Below the pieces are notes generated by a model. It saw only the letters and a list, made by a program, of their open reading frames with translations. It made no database searches and was not told the DNA's origin. Shown piece after piece: positions 8,751-16,839 of a stretch of DNA of 64,000 nucleotides (the stretch's first letter is position 1; each line of letters opens with the position of its first letter). This DNA comes from Bacteroidota bacterium (GTDB lineage Bacteria; Bacteroidota; Bacteroidia; 2-12-FULL-35-15), in assembly GCA_025963725.1 (NCBI GenBank), contig JAOQAE010000003.1, positions 558,001-622,000 on the forward strand. The letters are read 5' to 3'. Position numbers and translations under genes: made by a program.

Positions 8751-9509
8751 TTAGTCATTTGGCTTTATTTGATATGCAATAAAACAGCTCAAAGCTAAAA
8801 ACAACGTATCGACATAGCCTCCACTGGAAAGCAGAAATCCACCTGCATCTAATTTATAACCTGTAAGCAATTCCACTTTTGAGCTAAAAATGTTATTGGC
8901 AAAATGAAATCCTAAAGGAAGCCATATACTTTTAAATTTCAGATATAATAGAGTTAAAAGAACTCCTGCAAAAAATAAGTTTGGCCCCTGCAATAAAATA
9001 TTGATTTCAGGATTTAAGAGATGTATTAACATAAATAATAGGCCTGAAATTATTGACAGGTAAAGCTTAGAGGAATATTTCAGAAGAAAATTTAAAACAA
9101 TTCCTCTAAACATTAGCTCTTCCCATGAAATAATAACGAGTGTTAGTCCCAATCCTGAACTAAGGGTATCGCCATTTTCAGGGGTTGAAGCCTGAATGTT
9201 ACAAAACGCTAATTTAAGACAGTGAGAAATACTTAAAACGATTAGCCAGATGATTGCACCAATTAAAAAGTGATGCAGCTTTAAAATCGACCAATGCTCC
9301 TTTAAAGTGGGAATTAATTTAGCTAAGAACGCTAATAATATATTTAGAATTATAAAAAAAGAGCATAACAGGAACGAAGAATTGATTTGAATAAAGGAGA
9401 ATACTTTTGGTACAAGTACCATAAAGAAAATATTAGCGCTAACATATAACGCTAAAATAACGAGGGAAATAATATTACCCTTTTTGTAAAGACTCATTCT
9501 GAAGCTCAT
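8751..9509 (-). CDS. CPBP-family intramembrane metalloprotease
   Basis: A strongly hydrophobic protein of about 252 residues with roughly seven or eight membrane helices. It carries the three CPBP (Abi) motifs: EELMFRG (EExxxR), the conserved His in MLIHLLNPE, and HFANN (HxxxN). Such proteases process prenylated or secreted peptides, or give immunity in bacteriocin loci. Here the gene is the last of a cassette behind a radical SAM gene and a RiPP-like precursor, so leader cleavage or self-immunity is likely, which is inference. An upstream in-frame ATG at 9566 would overlap the radical SAM gene by 92 bases. The ATG at 9509 or at 9497 is more plausible, giving an overlap of 23 to 35 bases. Base composition is clearly A+T-richer than in flanking genes. 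Confidence 0.85.
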   Translation of the reverse strand: MSFRMSLYKKGNIISLVILALYVSANIFFMVLVPKVFSFIQINSSFLLCSFFIILNILLAFLAKLIPTLKEHWSILKLHHFLIGAIIWLIVLSISHCLKLAFCNIQASTPENGDTLSSGLGLTLVIISWEELMFRGIVLNFLLKYSSKLYLSIISGLLFMLIHLLNPEINILLQGPNLFFAGVLLTLLYLKFKSIWLPLGFHFANNIFSSKVELLTGYKLDAGGFLLSSGGYVDTLFLALSCFIAYQIKPND

Positions 9510-10641
9510 TATAATGAGGCCATATTTCTTTTCTAAACCCGGGTAAATATTGGTCTGCGTGTTCAAATAAAGCGCTGCAAATATCTACTGTATCATTTTC
9601 TTTTCCGCCACCAACCATTTGTGCTGTGCAAGGAACGCATTGATCTTGAAAAGAACAAAATTTACATGGAAACATTTTACTCTTAAAGGAACGCCCTGCT
9701 CTATAAGATTCAAATTCTCTGAAAAGATCGGAATTATAACTCTCCTGAACATCACTTTCAAGCAGGTTGATTCCTGGAATAGCCTTTGAGAATTCCATTG
9801 TGGGGTTTTCTTCATATGCTAATGATGGACAAGGTAAATGATTACCATGTAAGTCAACATAGCTGAAGATGGATTCTCCGCCGCAAGCATGGTGCTCTGT
9901 TGTTGGAAACGTTAATTGAAATCTCCTGTTTAGATAAGTGGCAAATGAAGGAGTAACTAATATCTCCATCTCGATTTTTTTCTCTGATAACATCCAATTA
10001 ACTACAAGTAAGCTGTAGGCATTGAGCATTTTTTTTAGATCTAAACCTAAGTCTTCCGCAAAAGAAAAAGCTCGTCCGATCAACTTAACATTTTTGATAT
10101 TCAATCGGGTGGCTCCGACCTCTTTTGCAAAGTCGATTAGATCAGGAGCTTCCTCAACGTTTATTTGCGCCATTACAAATGCCATTTCTAAATGCAAATC
10201 GCCATTTAAAACCCGCTCATGTTTAGAAACTAATTTTATATTAGTTATCGTTTTCTGAAAAGTGCCTTTGCCCCTGATAGAATCATGTGTTGCTGGAGTA
10301 ATACCGTCGATACTTACAATTAAACCCTTTAACGCAGGTTTGGCTAATAAAGGCTGAACGACATGAAATACCGTCAGATTTGTATTTATGCTAACTTTAA
10401 GACCAACAGTATCGGCATAATCCAAAAGCTCTGCCAAATCTCTTCTGTACACAGTAGCTTCACCACCAAGAATGGTAATGTATTTTGTATTGTCTTTAGA
10501 TAGTTTGTAAAAAATTGTTTTTAATTCCTCGGTAGTTTGCTGAGGTCTTGGGCTATCTTGATCCAATCCCACCCCACAGTGCTTGCAACTAATATTGCAC
10601 TTACTCGTTGTATATATGGTAACTGATTTTTCCTTTGACAT
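9475..10641 (-). CDS. radical SAM/SPASM peptide-maturase candidate
   Basis: A 388-residue radical SAM enzyme. The [4Fe-4S]-SAM cluster motif is Cys15, Cys19 and Cys22 (CNISCKHC), followed by the GGEAT SAM-binding block. The C-terminal half has the SPASM auxiliary-cluster pattern: a Cys before GGES with a later G-N-H-L-P-C, the CKFCSFQDQCVPC cluster, and a last Cys in DICSALF. SPASM enzymes commonly modify ribosomal peptides, forming thioether or C-C crosslinks or epimerising residues. A precursor-like gene ends 61 bases upstream, and a CPBP protease gene overlaps downstream. The specific reaction cannot be deduced. The gene is A+T-rich like the rest of the cassette. Confidence 0.9.
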   Translation of the reverse strand: MSKEKSVTIYTTSKCNISCKHCGVGLDQDSPRPQQTTEELKTIFYKLSKDNTKYITILGGEATVYRRDLAELLDYADTVGLKVSINTNLTVFHVVQPLLAKPALKGLIVSIDGITPATHDSIRGKGTFQKTITNIKLVSKHERVLNGDLHLEMAFVMAQINVEEAPDLIDFAKEVGATRLNIKNVKLIGRAFSFAEDLGLDLKKMLNAYSLLVVNWMLSEKKIEMEILVTPSFATYLNRRFQLTFPTTEHHACGGESIFSYVDLHGNHLPCPSLAYEENPTMEFSKAIPGINLLESDVQESYNSDLFREFESYRAGRSFKSKMFPCKFCSFQDQCVPCTAQMVGGGKENDTVDICSALFEHADQYLPGFRKEIWPHYNELQNESLQKG

Positions 10642-10702
10642 AAGACACGGAAATACAACTCTACCTAAAAGCAGAATTTAATAAAACAAACTCTTAAAAA
10701 TG

Positions 10703-10996
10703 TTAGATAGCTTCTGTGTCCCTATTCTCAAGGGTAACAAGAGCCTTGGAATTGCAGCATCCCATACCTATTCCCCAATCAGCTTTAGCAGATGTTTGGA
10801 ATCCAGAAAGGCGTCCGGCCAATCTTACCTGCTCTTGTGCTGTTTTAGCGAAAGCTTCTGCTCTTCTCATTTCTTGAACATTTAAATCAATTTTTGCTTC
10901 CGCAACCGCAACGGCAGGGTCTACTAAAAAGCGACCTAAAAACTTAAGATCAGTCGCCAATAAACACTCGAGTTTGGCAATGTTACTTTTTTCCAT
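10703..10996 (-). CDS. putative RiPP precursor peptide (Nif11/NHLP-like leader)
   Basis: A 97-residue small protein. The ATG at 10996 is chosen because a complete promoter ends about 40 bases upstream; the frame runs on further upstream but only through non-coding A+T-rich DNA. Residues 13-45 resemble Nif11/NHLP-type leader peptides: an amphipathic helix with FLVDPAVAVAEAKIDL, compared with the family's pattern of L..P..A.AEA.I.L. The last 30 residues differ in character: ADWGIGMGCCNSKALV, with one Trp, two adjacent Cys (80 and 81) and several Gly, followed by a short acidic tail. Such a Gly/Cys stretch is a typical modifiable core. The gene lies directly before a radical SAM/SPASM gene. It could alternatively be a small unrelated protein; no precise family match is claimed. 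Confidence 0.72.
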   Translation of the reverse strand: MEKSNIAKLECLLATDLKFLGRFLVDPAVAVAEAKIDLNVQEMRRAEAFAKTAQEQVRLAGRLSGFQTSAKADWGIGMGCCNSKALVTLENRDTEAI

Positions 10997-11036
10997 AATG
11001 TATAATTTTAAGGTTAGACTTAATGAGATATATATA

Positions 11037-11066
11037 CAAATATATAATAAGTTACGTAAATAGCAA
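11037..11066 (-). promoter_or_regulatory. promoter of the RiPP-like cassette
   Basis: On the minus strand: TTG at 11066-11064, exactly 19 bases, then TATATTTG at 11044-11037. This is an ideal Bacteroidota promoter. The predicted start gives a leader of about 35 bases before the precursor ATG at 10996. All three cassette genes follow on the same strand without a visible terminator. Confidence 0.75.
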
Positions 11067-11150
11067 GAAATCCGTAGGTTACAGAAATTAAATATGATAG
11101 AGCAATCAATTAATTGGGAGGTTTGTATATAAACAGGTCTTAATATAGCT

Positions 11151-12578
11151 TTACAGCGATCCTTCCAGCTGCTTCGCAAACGCCATCAGCTCCGCATCAG
11201 CAAAAGCTTTTGCAGTGAACTGGATGCCGAAAGGCAATCCGTTGGAATGTTTTCCGGCAGGGATCGAGATCGCCGGATGGCCGGTGATGTTGGCAAGCAC
11301 CGTGAAAATATCCTCGAGGTACATCGCGATCGGGTCGGCGCCTTTCTGACCGAATTCAAAGGCGGTGCCGGGTGTAGTGGGAGAGAGGATGAGGTCGTAA
11401 GCGCCGAAGATCTCATTTACTTTGTTCTGCAGCAGCTTGCGTACTTTTTGTCCTTTGGAATAATAGGCATCGTAATATCCTGCGCTGAGCACGAAGGTGC
11501 CAAGCATGATCCTGCGCTTCACTTCCTCGCCGAAACCTTCGGAGCGCGATTTTTTGTAGGTGGATTCAAGGTCGAATGCATTGGGGCTCCTGTAACCGAA
11601 ATTGATCCCGTCGAAACGGGCAAGGTTGGAGGATGCCTCTGCCGTGGTAAGCACGTAGTATGTAGGAACAAGATAGTCGAGGTAAGGGAATTCAACAGCT
11701 TCAACGGTATGGCCGGCGACCTTCAGCTTTTCGATGATAGAGTTGATCCCCGCTTTTACTTCAGGATTTAATCCCGGGTTATCCAGGCAATCTTTCAGGT
11801 AAGCGACCTTGAATTTTTTACCGGCAGTATCCAGTGTTTTTGAATAGGCGGGAACAGGCTTTGATGAAGCGGTGCTGTCATAATTATCGGCGCCGGCCAT
11901 CACTTCCATGATCAGCGCTGCGTCTTCCACATTCTTTGTGAGCGGCCCGATCTGGTCAAATGAAGAAGCGTAAGCGATCGCGCCGTAACGTGAAACCCTT
12001 CCGTAAGTTGGCTTGTAGCCGACAACGCCGCAGAAGGAAGCCGGCTGGCGGATAGAGCCGCCTGTGTCGGTGCCAAGCGCGGCAAGGCAGAGGTCCGCAG
12101 CTACTGCAGCAGCGGAGCCGCCGGACGACCCGCCGGGAACACATTTTACGTTATGCGGATTTTTAACGGTGCCGAACGCGGAATTCTCATTGGAGCTTCC
12201 CATCGCAAACTCGTCGCAGTTGGTGCGGCCGATGATAATAGCATCTTCTGCAAGCAGCCTTTCCACAACGGTTGCGTTGTACAGCGATTCGAATTTCTCT
12301 AAAATTTTTGAGGATGCGGAAACCTGGTGGCCTTTGTAGCAGATATTGTCTTTCAGCGCGATCACCATTCCTGCAAGCTTTCCGGCTGTTTTGGATCTTA
12401 TTTTCTCATCCACTTCCTTTGCTTTCTGCAAAGCGGAAGCTTCAAACACTTCAAGGAAAATATTCAGGTCGCGCTTTTCCGCAATGCGCTGAATATAGGC
12501 CTTGGTAAGCTCAACACAGGAAGTAGTGCTGTTGTTAAGGTCTGCTTGAACCTGGGAAAAAGAAGTGTATGTTTTCAC
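11151..12578 (-). CDS. gatA: GatA, glutamyl/aspartyl-tRNA amidotransferase subunit A
   Basis: A 475-residue amidase-signature enzyme. As part of GatCAB it releases ammonia from glutamine and uses it to convert Glu-tRNA(Gln) or Asp-tRNA(Asn) to the amidated form. The Ser-cisSer-Lys triad is visible: Lys76 in ALKDNICYKG, Ser151 in PGGSSGGSAA and Ser175 in TDTGGSIRQPA. The neighbouring FCGVVGYKPTYGRVSRYG is typical of GatA rather than of other amidases. Length is normal for the family. gatB and gatC are not adjacent here. A terminator separates it from tatA upstream, and the A+T-rich RiPP-like cassette lies downstream. Confidence 0.95.
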   Translation of the reverse strand: MKTYTSFSQVQADLNNSTTSCVELTKAYIQRIAEKRDLNIFLEVFEASALQKAKEVDEKIRSKTAGKLAGMVIALKDNICYKGHQVSASSKILEKFESLYNATVVERLLAEDAIIIGRTNCDEFAMGSSNENSAFGTVKNPHNVKCVPGGSSGGSAAAVAADLCLAALGTDTGGSIRQPASFCGVVGYKPTYGRVSRYGAIAYASSFDQIGPLTKNVEDAALIMEVMAGADNYDSTASSKPVPAYSKTLDTAGKKFKVAYLKDCLDNPGLNPEVKAGINSIIEKLKVAGHTVEAVEFPYLDYLVPTYYVLTTAEASSNLARFDGINFGYRSPNAFDLESTYKKSRSEGFGEEVKRRIMLGTFVLSAGYYDAYYSKGQKVRKLLQNKVNEIFGAYDLILSPTTPGTAFEFGQKGADPIAMYLEDIFTVLANITGHPAISIPAGKHSNGLPFGIQFTAKAFADAELMAFAKQLEGSL

Positions 12579-12597
12579 AAAATAACCTTTAGTATAA

Positions 12598-12624
12598 AAA
12601 CAAAAACCCCCTTGTGCAGGAGGA
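12598..12624 (-). terminator. intrinsic terminator after tatA
   Basis: On the minus strand the bases read CCTCC, a seven-base loop, GGGGG (one T-G pair) and then TTTTTGTTTTT. A G/C stem with a U-rich tail 25 bases after the tatA stop is a plausible rho-independent terminator. It also lies just before gatA, so gatA needs its own promoter or read-through. Confidence 0.6.
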
Positions 12625-12647
12625 TTTGCATTATGGAAAAATGAGGA

Positions 12648-12842
12648 TTAATCTTTCTTTTCTACAGGAGCGCCTTCAGCTTCTCCTTTGGATGCGTCTT
12701 TGAATTCCTTCACGCCTTTTCCAAGGCCTTTCATTAATTCAGGAATTTTTTTACCGCCGAAAAGCAGGAGAACGATCACTAAAATAATTATCATTTCAGA
12801 GCCACCTAAGCCCATGAAACTGATTAAGACACTGTTTAACAT
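12648..12842 (-). CDS. tatA: TatA/E, twin-arginine translocase subunit
   Basis: A 64-residue protein with the TatA plan. A short N terminus is followed by one membrane helix (about residues 17-30) and the hinge FGGKKIPEL, then an amphipathic helix [14 protein letters not shown] and a charged tail. TatA oligomers form the translocation element of the Tat pathway, which exports folded proteins across the inner membrane. tatB and tatC are not in the window, which is normal for Bacteroidota, where one TatA-type protein often suffices. A -7 element lies 27 bases upstream and a terminator follows, so it may be its own transcript. Confidence 0.95.
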   Translation of the reverse strand: MLNSVLISFMGLGGSEMIIILVIVLLLFGGKKIPELMKGLGKGVKEFKDASKGEAEGAPVEKKD

Positions 12843-12868
12843 TTTGTTCTGTTTTAAGTAATACAGTG

Positions 12869-12876
12869 CAAAGATA
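12869..12876 (-). promoter_or_regulatory. candidate -7 element for tatA
   Basis: On the minus strand the bases read TATCTTTG, fitting TAnnTTTG, in the gap between the EnvC-like gene and tatA. No TTG stands at -33, so confidence is limited. Confidence 0.45.
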
Positions 12877-12893
12877 AGGAAAATATTGATTTC

Positions 12894-14168
12894 CTAATTG
12901 CTTTTAAAGATCCAGTTCTCGGGGTCCATTTTGGTTTGGCCCTTCCAGATCTCGAAATGCAGCACTGTTTTGCTCTCATCGTCATCGTAAAGGATCGATC
13001 CGAGGTTCTGCTTGGTAGTTACTTTATCGCCCACTTTTACATACACATCCTTGAGGTTGGAGTATACGGTGAGGAACTCGCCATGGCGCAGCAGCACAAA
13101 CTGTCCGCCCCCGGGAATGTTCACCACGCCCTTTACTTCGCCTTCAAACACGGCGCGGGAAATGGAGCCGGTGTTGGTGGCAATGTCGAGGCCGTTGTTG
13201 TTCACATCAATGTTGGGCATGAGTGGATGCGGGTGTACGCCGTAATGCTCAATGATAATGCCTTTTGCAACCGGCCATGGCAGCTTGCCCTTGTTGCTTG
13301 CAAAACTGTTGGAGAGCTGCTGCGATTCGGGTGTGAGGATCAGCTTTTGCGATTTCGGCGCGTTCTTGTCCTTGGTCTTGCCGGCAGCATCGGCATCACG
13401 CTGCGCTTTTTCAAGCTCCTTCTGGATAATGCGCTGGATCGCGGCCTGCAGGTTGTCGGCATCTTTTTTCTTCTTCTCGAGGTCTTTCTTCAGCTTGCTT
13501 TCCTGCTCCTGCAGCTGCGTGAACACCTGCTCCTTTTCGCCTTTTTCGGAGGTCAGGTTCTTCTTTTCGCTTTCTTCCCCGGTAAGCAGCACGCGCTTAT
13601 CGGATTTTTTTGCTTCGAGGTCCTGCACTTTTTCATTCAGCGATTTACGCGTATTGGTGATCTTTTCCGCCTGGCGGTGACGAAAATCGCTGTACTGCTG
13701 CAGGTATTTCAAACGCATGTACGCCTGCTCAAAATCCTTCGATGCAAAAATAAACACAAGGCGGCTGTAGGCATCCTGGTTCTTGTAAGCGTAATAGATC
13801 ATCTTCGCGTATTCAGCCTTGAGCTTTGCGAGGTCGTTCTGCAGGCCTTTGATGGATTCGTTGTTCTCCTTGATCTCCTTGTCGAGCAGGGAGATCTGGC
13901 TGTTGATGTTGGCGATCAGCTCTTCGCGCTGCGAGATCTTTTTGTTGAGGGCCACCAGCTCGGTAAGCGAGCGCTTTTTATGCTTCTTGGTTTCGGCAAG
14001 CAGCTGGTTGGTATAATCTATTTCTTTCTGGATCTGTTTTTTCTTGTTCTCGAGGTCCTTCTTGCTCTGCCGCTGGGCAAAGGAATCCATGGTGCCTATG
14101 AAGAACAGGCACAGCAACAGGGTGAAAAAAAGAAAGCTATTGTTTTCCTTTATAAATGATCTGCTCAT
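12894..14168 (-). CDS. EnvC-like murein hydrolase activator (coiled coil plus degenerate LytM domain)
   Basis: A 424-residue exported protein with a signal peptide (about residues 1-32, ending DSFAQ), a long coiled coil at about 33-270, and a C-terminal LytM/M23 domain at about 300-420. In active M23 peptidases the first zinc ligands form HxxxD; here the matching place reads NNGLD, so the first His is missing. The later HFEIW His is present. EnvC-type proteins with such degenerate LytM domains activate amidases during cell division, rather than cutting peptidoglycan themselves. The gene starts inside the end of the DUF4292 gene (32-base overlap), so translational coupling is likely. TPR lipoprotein, DUF4292 and this gene look like one operon. 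Confidence 0.85.
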   Translation of the reverse strand: MSRSFIKENNSFLFFTLLLCLFFIGTMDSFAQRQSKKDLENKKKQIQKEIDYTNQLLAETKKHKKRSLTELVALNKKISQREELIANINSQISLLDKEIKENNESIKGLQNDLAKLKAEYAKMIYYAYKNQDAYSRLVFIFASKDFEQAYMRLKYLQQYSDFRHRQAEKITNTRKSLNEKVQDLEAKKSDKRVLLTGEESEKKNLTSEKGEKEQVFTQLQEQESKLKKDLEKKKKDADNLQAAIQRIIQKELEKAQRDADAAGKTKDKNAPKSQKLILTPESQQLSNSFASNKGKLPWPVAKGIIIEHYGVHPHPLMPNIDVNNNGLDIATNTGSISRAVFEGEVKGVVNIPGGGQFVLLRHGEFLTVYSNLKDVYVKVGDKVTTKQNLGSILYDDDESKTVLHFEIWKGQTKMDPENWIFKSN

Positions 14169-15006
14169 AATTATCAGGGATCTTGAACGGGAAGGTTTGC
14201 TCCTCGTTCAGTGTCACCTTGCTGAAGTTTAGATCTATAGTAACGTTCTTTTCTGCCTTAATAGTGTAATTCATTTTCTGCGGGAAGAGTTGGCTGGAGT
14301 CTACAGTTACATACTCGCCGAAATGCGCATCAAAGCTGCGGTCGGGATTGAACTCATAGAACAGGATGCGCGCGATCTTGAAATTCTCCGGCACGAGGAA
14401 GATACTCTGTGCGGGCTCTTTCAGCTCTTTACCGCGCTCTACCCTGCGGCGCTTGAATTTACGCACGGTTCCGAGCGTGTACTGGCAGTCGTCAACACCG
14501 GGCTTTATCTTTTCATCCTCATCGTAAAAGGAAACGCTGTTGCCAACGAGCAGCGACTGCAGCATCTCGAAATCGAGCTCGGTGTTCAGGAGCTTGCTGA
14601 TGTACGCATAATCGCCTTTGAAATATTTGTTCTGGATGGTGTTGGTGAATTTCACGGAATCCTTTGTGATGAGCACGCGTGCGCCTTCAATGCCGAGCTT
14701 TGAGATCGACATCCAGATGATGCTGTCCTTTTTCATCCGCAGCGCTATGGTGAACGAGTTGGAGGAGCTGTCAACCAGGGCTTCTGCGCTCAGCTTGGCC
14801 TTTAGCCAGGTGAATCTCAGCTCGTTGCTTTTCAGGTTCGTGGTGAGCGTGCGTGCATTTTTAAAATCAAGGATGCATTTACCATTGTTCAGGGTGATCT
14901 TCTTCTGGTTCCTGCAGGAAGTGAAGGAAAGGAGCAGGAGCAAAGAGAGGACAATAAATCGTCCGCGCCCCAAAGCTCCGTGCTGTATGCGCAACGATTT
15001 ATTCAT
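14137..15006 (-). CDS. DUF4292 outer-membrane lipoprotein
   Basis: A 289-residue protein with a lipoprotein signal: a hydrophobic stretch ending SFTSC, with Cys31 as the lipidation site. The body is a beta-rich domain of the DUF4292 family, found in Bacteroidota and resembling LolA/LolB-like lipoprotein-binding folds in secondary structure (family-level inference). Its position between a TPR lipoprotein and an EnvC-like gene is the usual neighbourhood for this family. Its start overlaps the end of the TPR gene by eight bases, and its end overlaps the EnvC-like gene by 32 bases. The function is not established. Confidence 0.85.
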   Translation of the reverse strand: MNKSLRIQHGALGRGRFIVLSLLLLLSFTSCRNQKKITLNNGKCILDFKNARTLTTNLKSNELRFTWLKAKLSAEALVDSSSNSFTIALRMKKDSIIWMSISKLGIEGARVLITKDSVKFTNTIQNKYFKGDYAYISKLLNTELDFEMLQSLLVGNSVSFYDEDEKIKPGVDDCQYTLGTVRKFKRRRVERGKELKEPAQSIFLVPENFKIARILFYEFNPDRSFDAHFGEYVTVDSSQLFPQKMNYTIKAEKNVTIDLNFSKVTLNEEQTFPFKIPDNYEQIIYKGKQ

Positions 15007-16837
15007 AGATCTTTTTATCAGCTATTTTTTTATCGATCAGGTCGGTGGTGCCGCCGGCTTTTTTTGCATCCATCCAGTATTTCAGGGCGCCGTCCTTATC
15101 GCCAAGCCGGAAAAGCACGTCGCCATAATGTTCGAGCAGCGTTCCATTTCCAAGGTAAGGCTTCATGGGTTTTCCCTGCGGATCGTATTTAACCGTCTCG
15201 GGGTTAGGATCGGGCCTTCCGCCATTGTCGAGCGCCTTGCCGATCCACACTTTTGCTTCCTCGTACTTCTTCATTTGGTAAAGGATCCAGCCGTAAGTGT
15301 CCTGGTACGAAGCAACGCCCGGCTGCAGGTCGTTCGATCTTTTCGACATCGCCTCTGCTTTTTCGAGGTTGGTATTGCGGAGCGACAGGTAATATGCGTA
15401 ATTGTTAAGCACGGAAACATTGTTCGGATCGAGCTCCAGCGCCTTGTCGTAGGCCGAATCGGATGCAGTATGCCTTTTCAGCTGGTTATAGGCATCGCCG
15501 AGGGTTGAATAAAAGGTGGAGAGGATCAGCGGACTGTCGTACACAAATTCTTTTCCTTCATTCAGCACTTCAATTGCTTCTTTGTATTTTTTAAGCTGGA
15601 TGTTTGCAGCGCCGTTGTAAAAGTAAGGGACCGCCTGGTTAGGGAAAAGCTCTATGGTTTCCTTGCTGTCCTTTTCAAGCGCGGCAATATCGTTCAGCTC
15701 CGAATCTATCTGCAGCAGCTGGTTCCAGAGGGCGTATTTCTCTTTGTCGAGGGAGATCGATTTGCGGTATTGCGTTCTTGCCTCCTCCAGCTTTTTATCG
15801 CGGAAAAGAAAATCGCCGTAGATGGAAAACGCCTTTGCTTCTTCAGGGTGCACTTCCACGAGGATGCGGCACAGCTCATCGGCATCGGGCTTTAATTCGG
15901 TATAGGTTTCGGTGATGGAATAGTACGAAAGAAGGATCTTCACCTTTGTATCGATGTCGAGCTCTTGGCTGCGGAACGCGATCTTGATCTCCTCGAACGC
16001 TTTATCATTCTGCTTCAGGCTGCGGTAATAATCGGCAAGCGACAAATGCACATAAGCATTCTGCGGATCGATCTTCAGCAGGTCGTTATACGCTTCAAAC
16101 GCCTTTTCGCCCTGGCCTTTGTCCTGGTAGATCTCGCCCAGCATCCCGTAATATTTTGCTTCCTTCGGATAGGCTTTGATGAGCTTCTGGACTTCCTCCA
16201 CCGACTTGTCGAAATTGTTCTGCGACTTGTAGATCTTGATCTTCTGCATGGAGGCATCTTCGGTAACGCCGATCTGCTCTTCGATCCTGTTGTACACTTT
16301 TATGGCGTCGTTCAGCTTGTTCACATACAGGTAAGCGTTGGCCAGCTCGTAATACAGCTCGATGCGGTCGGGATTGTCCTTCACCACCTTTTCATACACG
16401 CTCACCACTTCGGAAAGCTGCTTGTTCTCCTTCAGGCATTGCGCATACAGCAGCTGGTACCAGATGTTCTTCGGATCGGAGGCGGCTGCCTTCTTGCTGT
16501 AGTACAGCGCCTGGTTCTTGTTTCCCTGGAAAGCATAGATGTTTGCCAGCTCGTACATGGCTGCCCCGCTATTGGGGTCTATCGTCAGCGCTTTCGCGAA
16601 AAGCGTTTCCGCCAGGTCGTAATTGCCCAGCATCTTTTCCTTATTGGCATCGAAGAACACGCGCTCAAAGTCGACGCGCTGCTTGCCTTCGATCCCGCTT
16701 TTGGAAGAGCTTGTTTTTACCGCAGGCGCTGCCGCCGATGAAGCTGTTCCCTGCTTTGTTTTACAGGAAGACAGGATCACAAGTACAAAACAAGGGAACA
16801 GTAAAAATAAGCGGTATGTGCTATTGTTTTTTTTCAA
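14999..16837 (-). CDS. TPR-repeat lipoprotein
   Basis: A 612-residue protein with a lipoprotein signal (LSSC, lipidated Cys25) and about 12 tetratricopeptide repeats from residue 55 to 590. Examples are the units starting near YDLAETLFAKALTIDPN, FEAYNDLLKIDPQNAY and SDSAYDKALELDPNNV. TPR arrays are protein-protein scaffolds. As the first of a tightly coupled TPR/DUF4292/EnvC-like set, it may act in outer-membrane or division-site assembly, which is inference. Only two bases separate its ATG from the stop of the upstream nucleotidyltransferase gene, so the operon extends further upstream. Confidence 0.9.
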   Translation of the reverse strand: MKKNNSTYRLFLLFPCFVLVILSSCKTKQGTASSAAAPAVKTSSSKSGIEGKQRVDFERVFFDANKEKMLGNYDLAETLFAKALTIDPNSGAAMYELANIYAFQGNKNQALYYSKKAAASDPKNIWYQLLYAQCLKENKQLSEVVSVYEKVVKDNPDRIELYYELANAYLYVNKLNDAIKVYNRIEEQIGVTEDASMQKIKIYKSQNNFDKSVEEVQKLIKAYPKEAKYYGMLGEIYQDKGQGEKAFEAYNDLLKIDPQNAYVHLSLADYYRSLKQNDKAFEEIKIAFRSQELDIDTKVKILLSYYSITETYTELKPDADELCRILVEVHPEEAKAFSIYGDFLFRDKKLEEARTQYRKSISLDKEKYALWNQLLQIDSELNDIAALEKDSKETIELFPNQAVPYFYNGAANIQLKKYKEAIEVLNEGKEFVYDSPLILSTFYSTLGDAYNQLKRHTASDSAYDKALELDPNNVSVLNNYAYYLSLRNTNLEKAEAMSKRSNDLQPGVASYQDTYGWILYQMKKYEEAKVWIGKALDNGGRPDPNPETVKYDPQGKPMKPYLGNGTLLEHYGDVLFRLGDKDGALKYWMDAKKAGGTTDLIDKKIADKKIYE

Positions 16838-16839
16838 TC

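Noticed and set aside
10997-11179. N-terminal extension of the RiPP precursor frame
   Set aside because: The extension spans the promoter and overlaps the end of gatA; its peptide is A+T-rich nonsense.
12936-14159. 407-residue open frame opposite the EnvC-like gene
   Set aside because: It is the mirror of a coiled-coil coding region; composition is Leu/Val/Phe-rich low complexity, without domain, start context or promoter.
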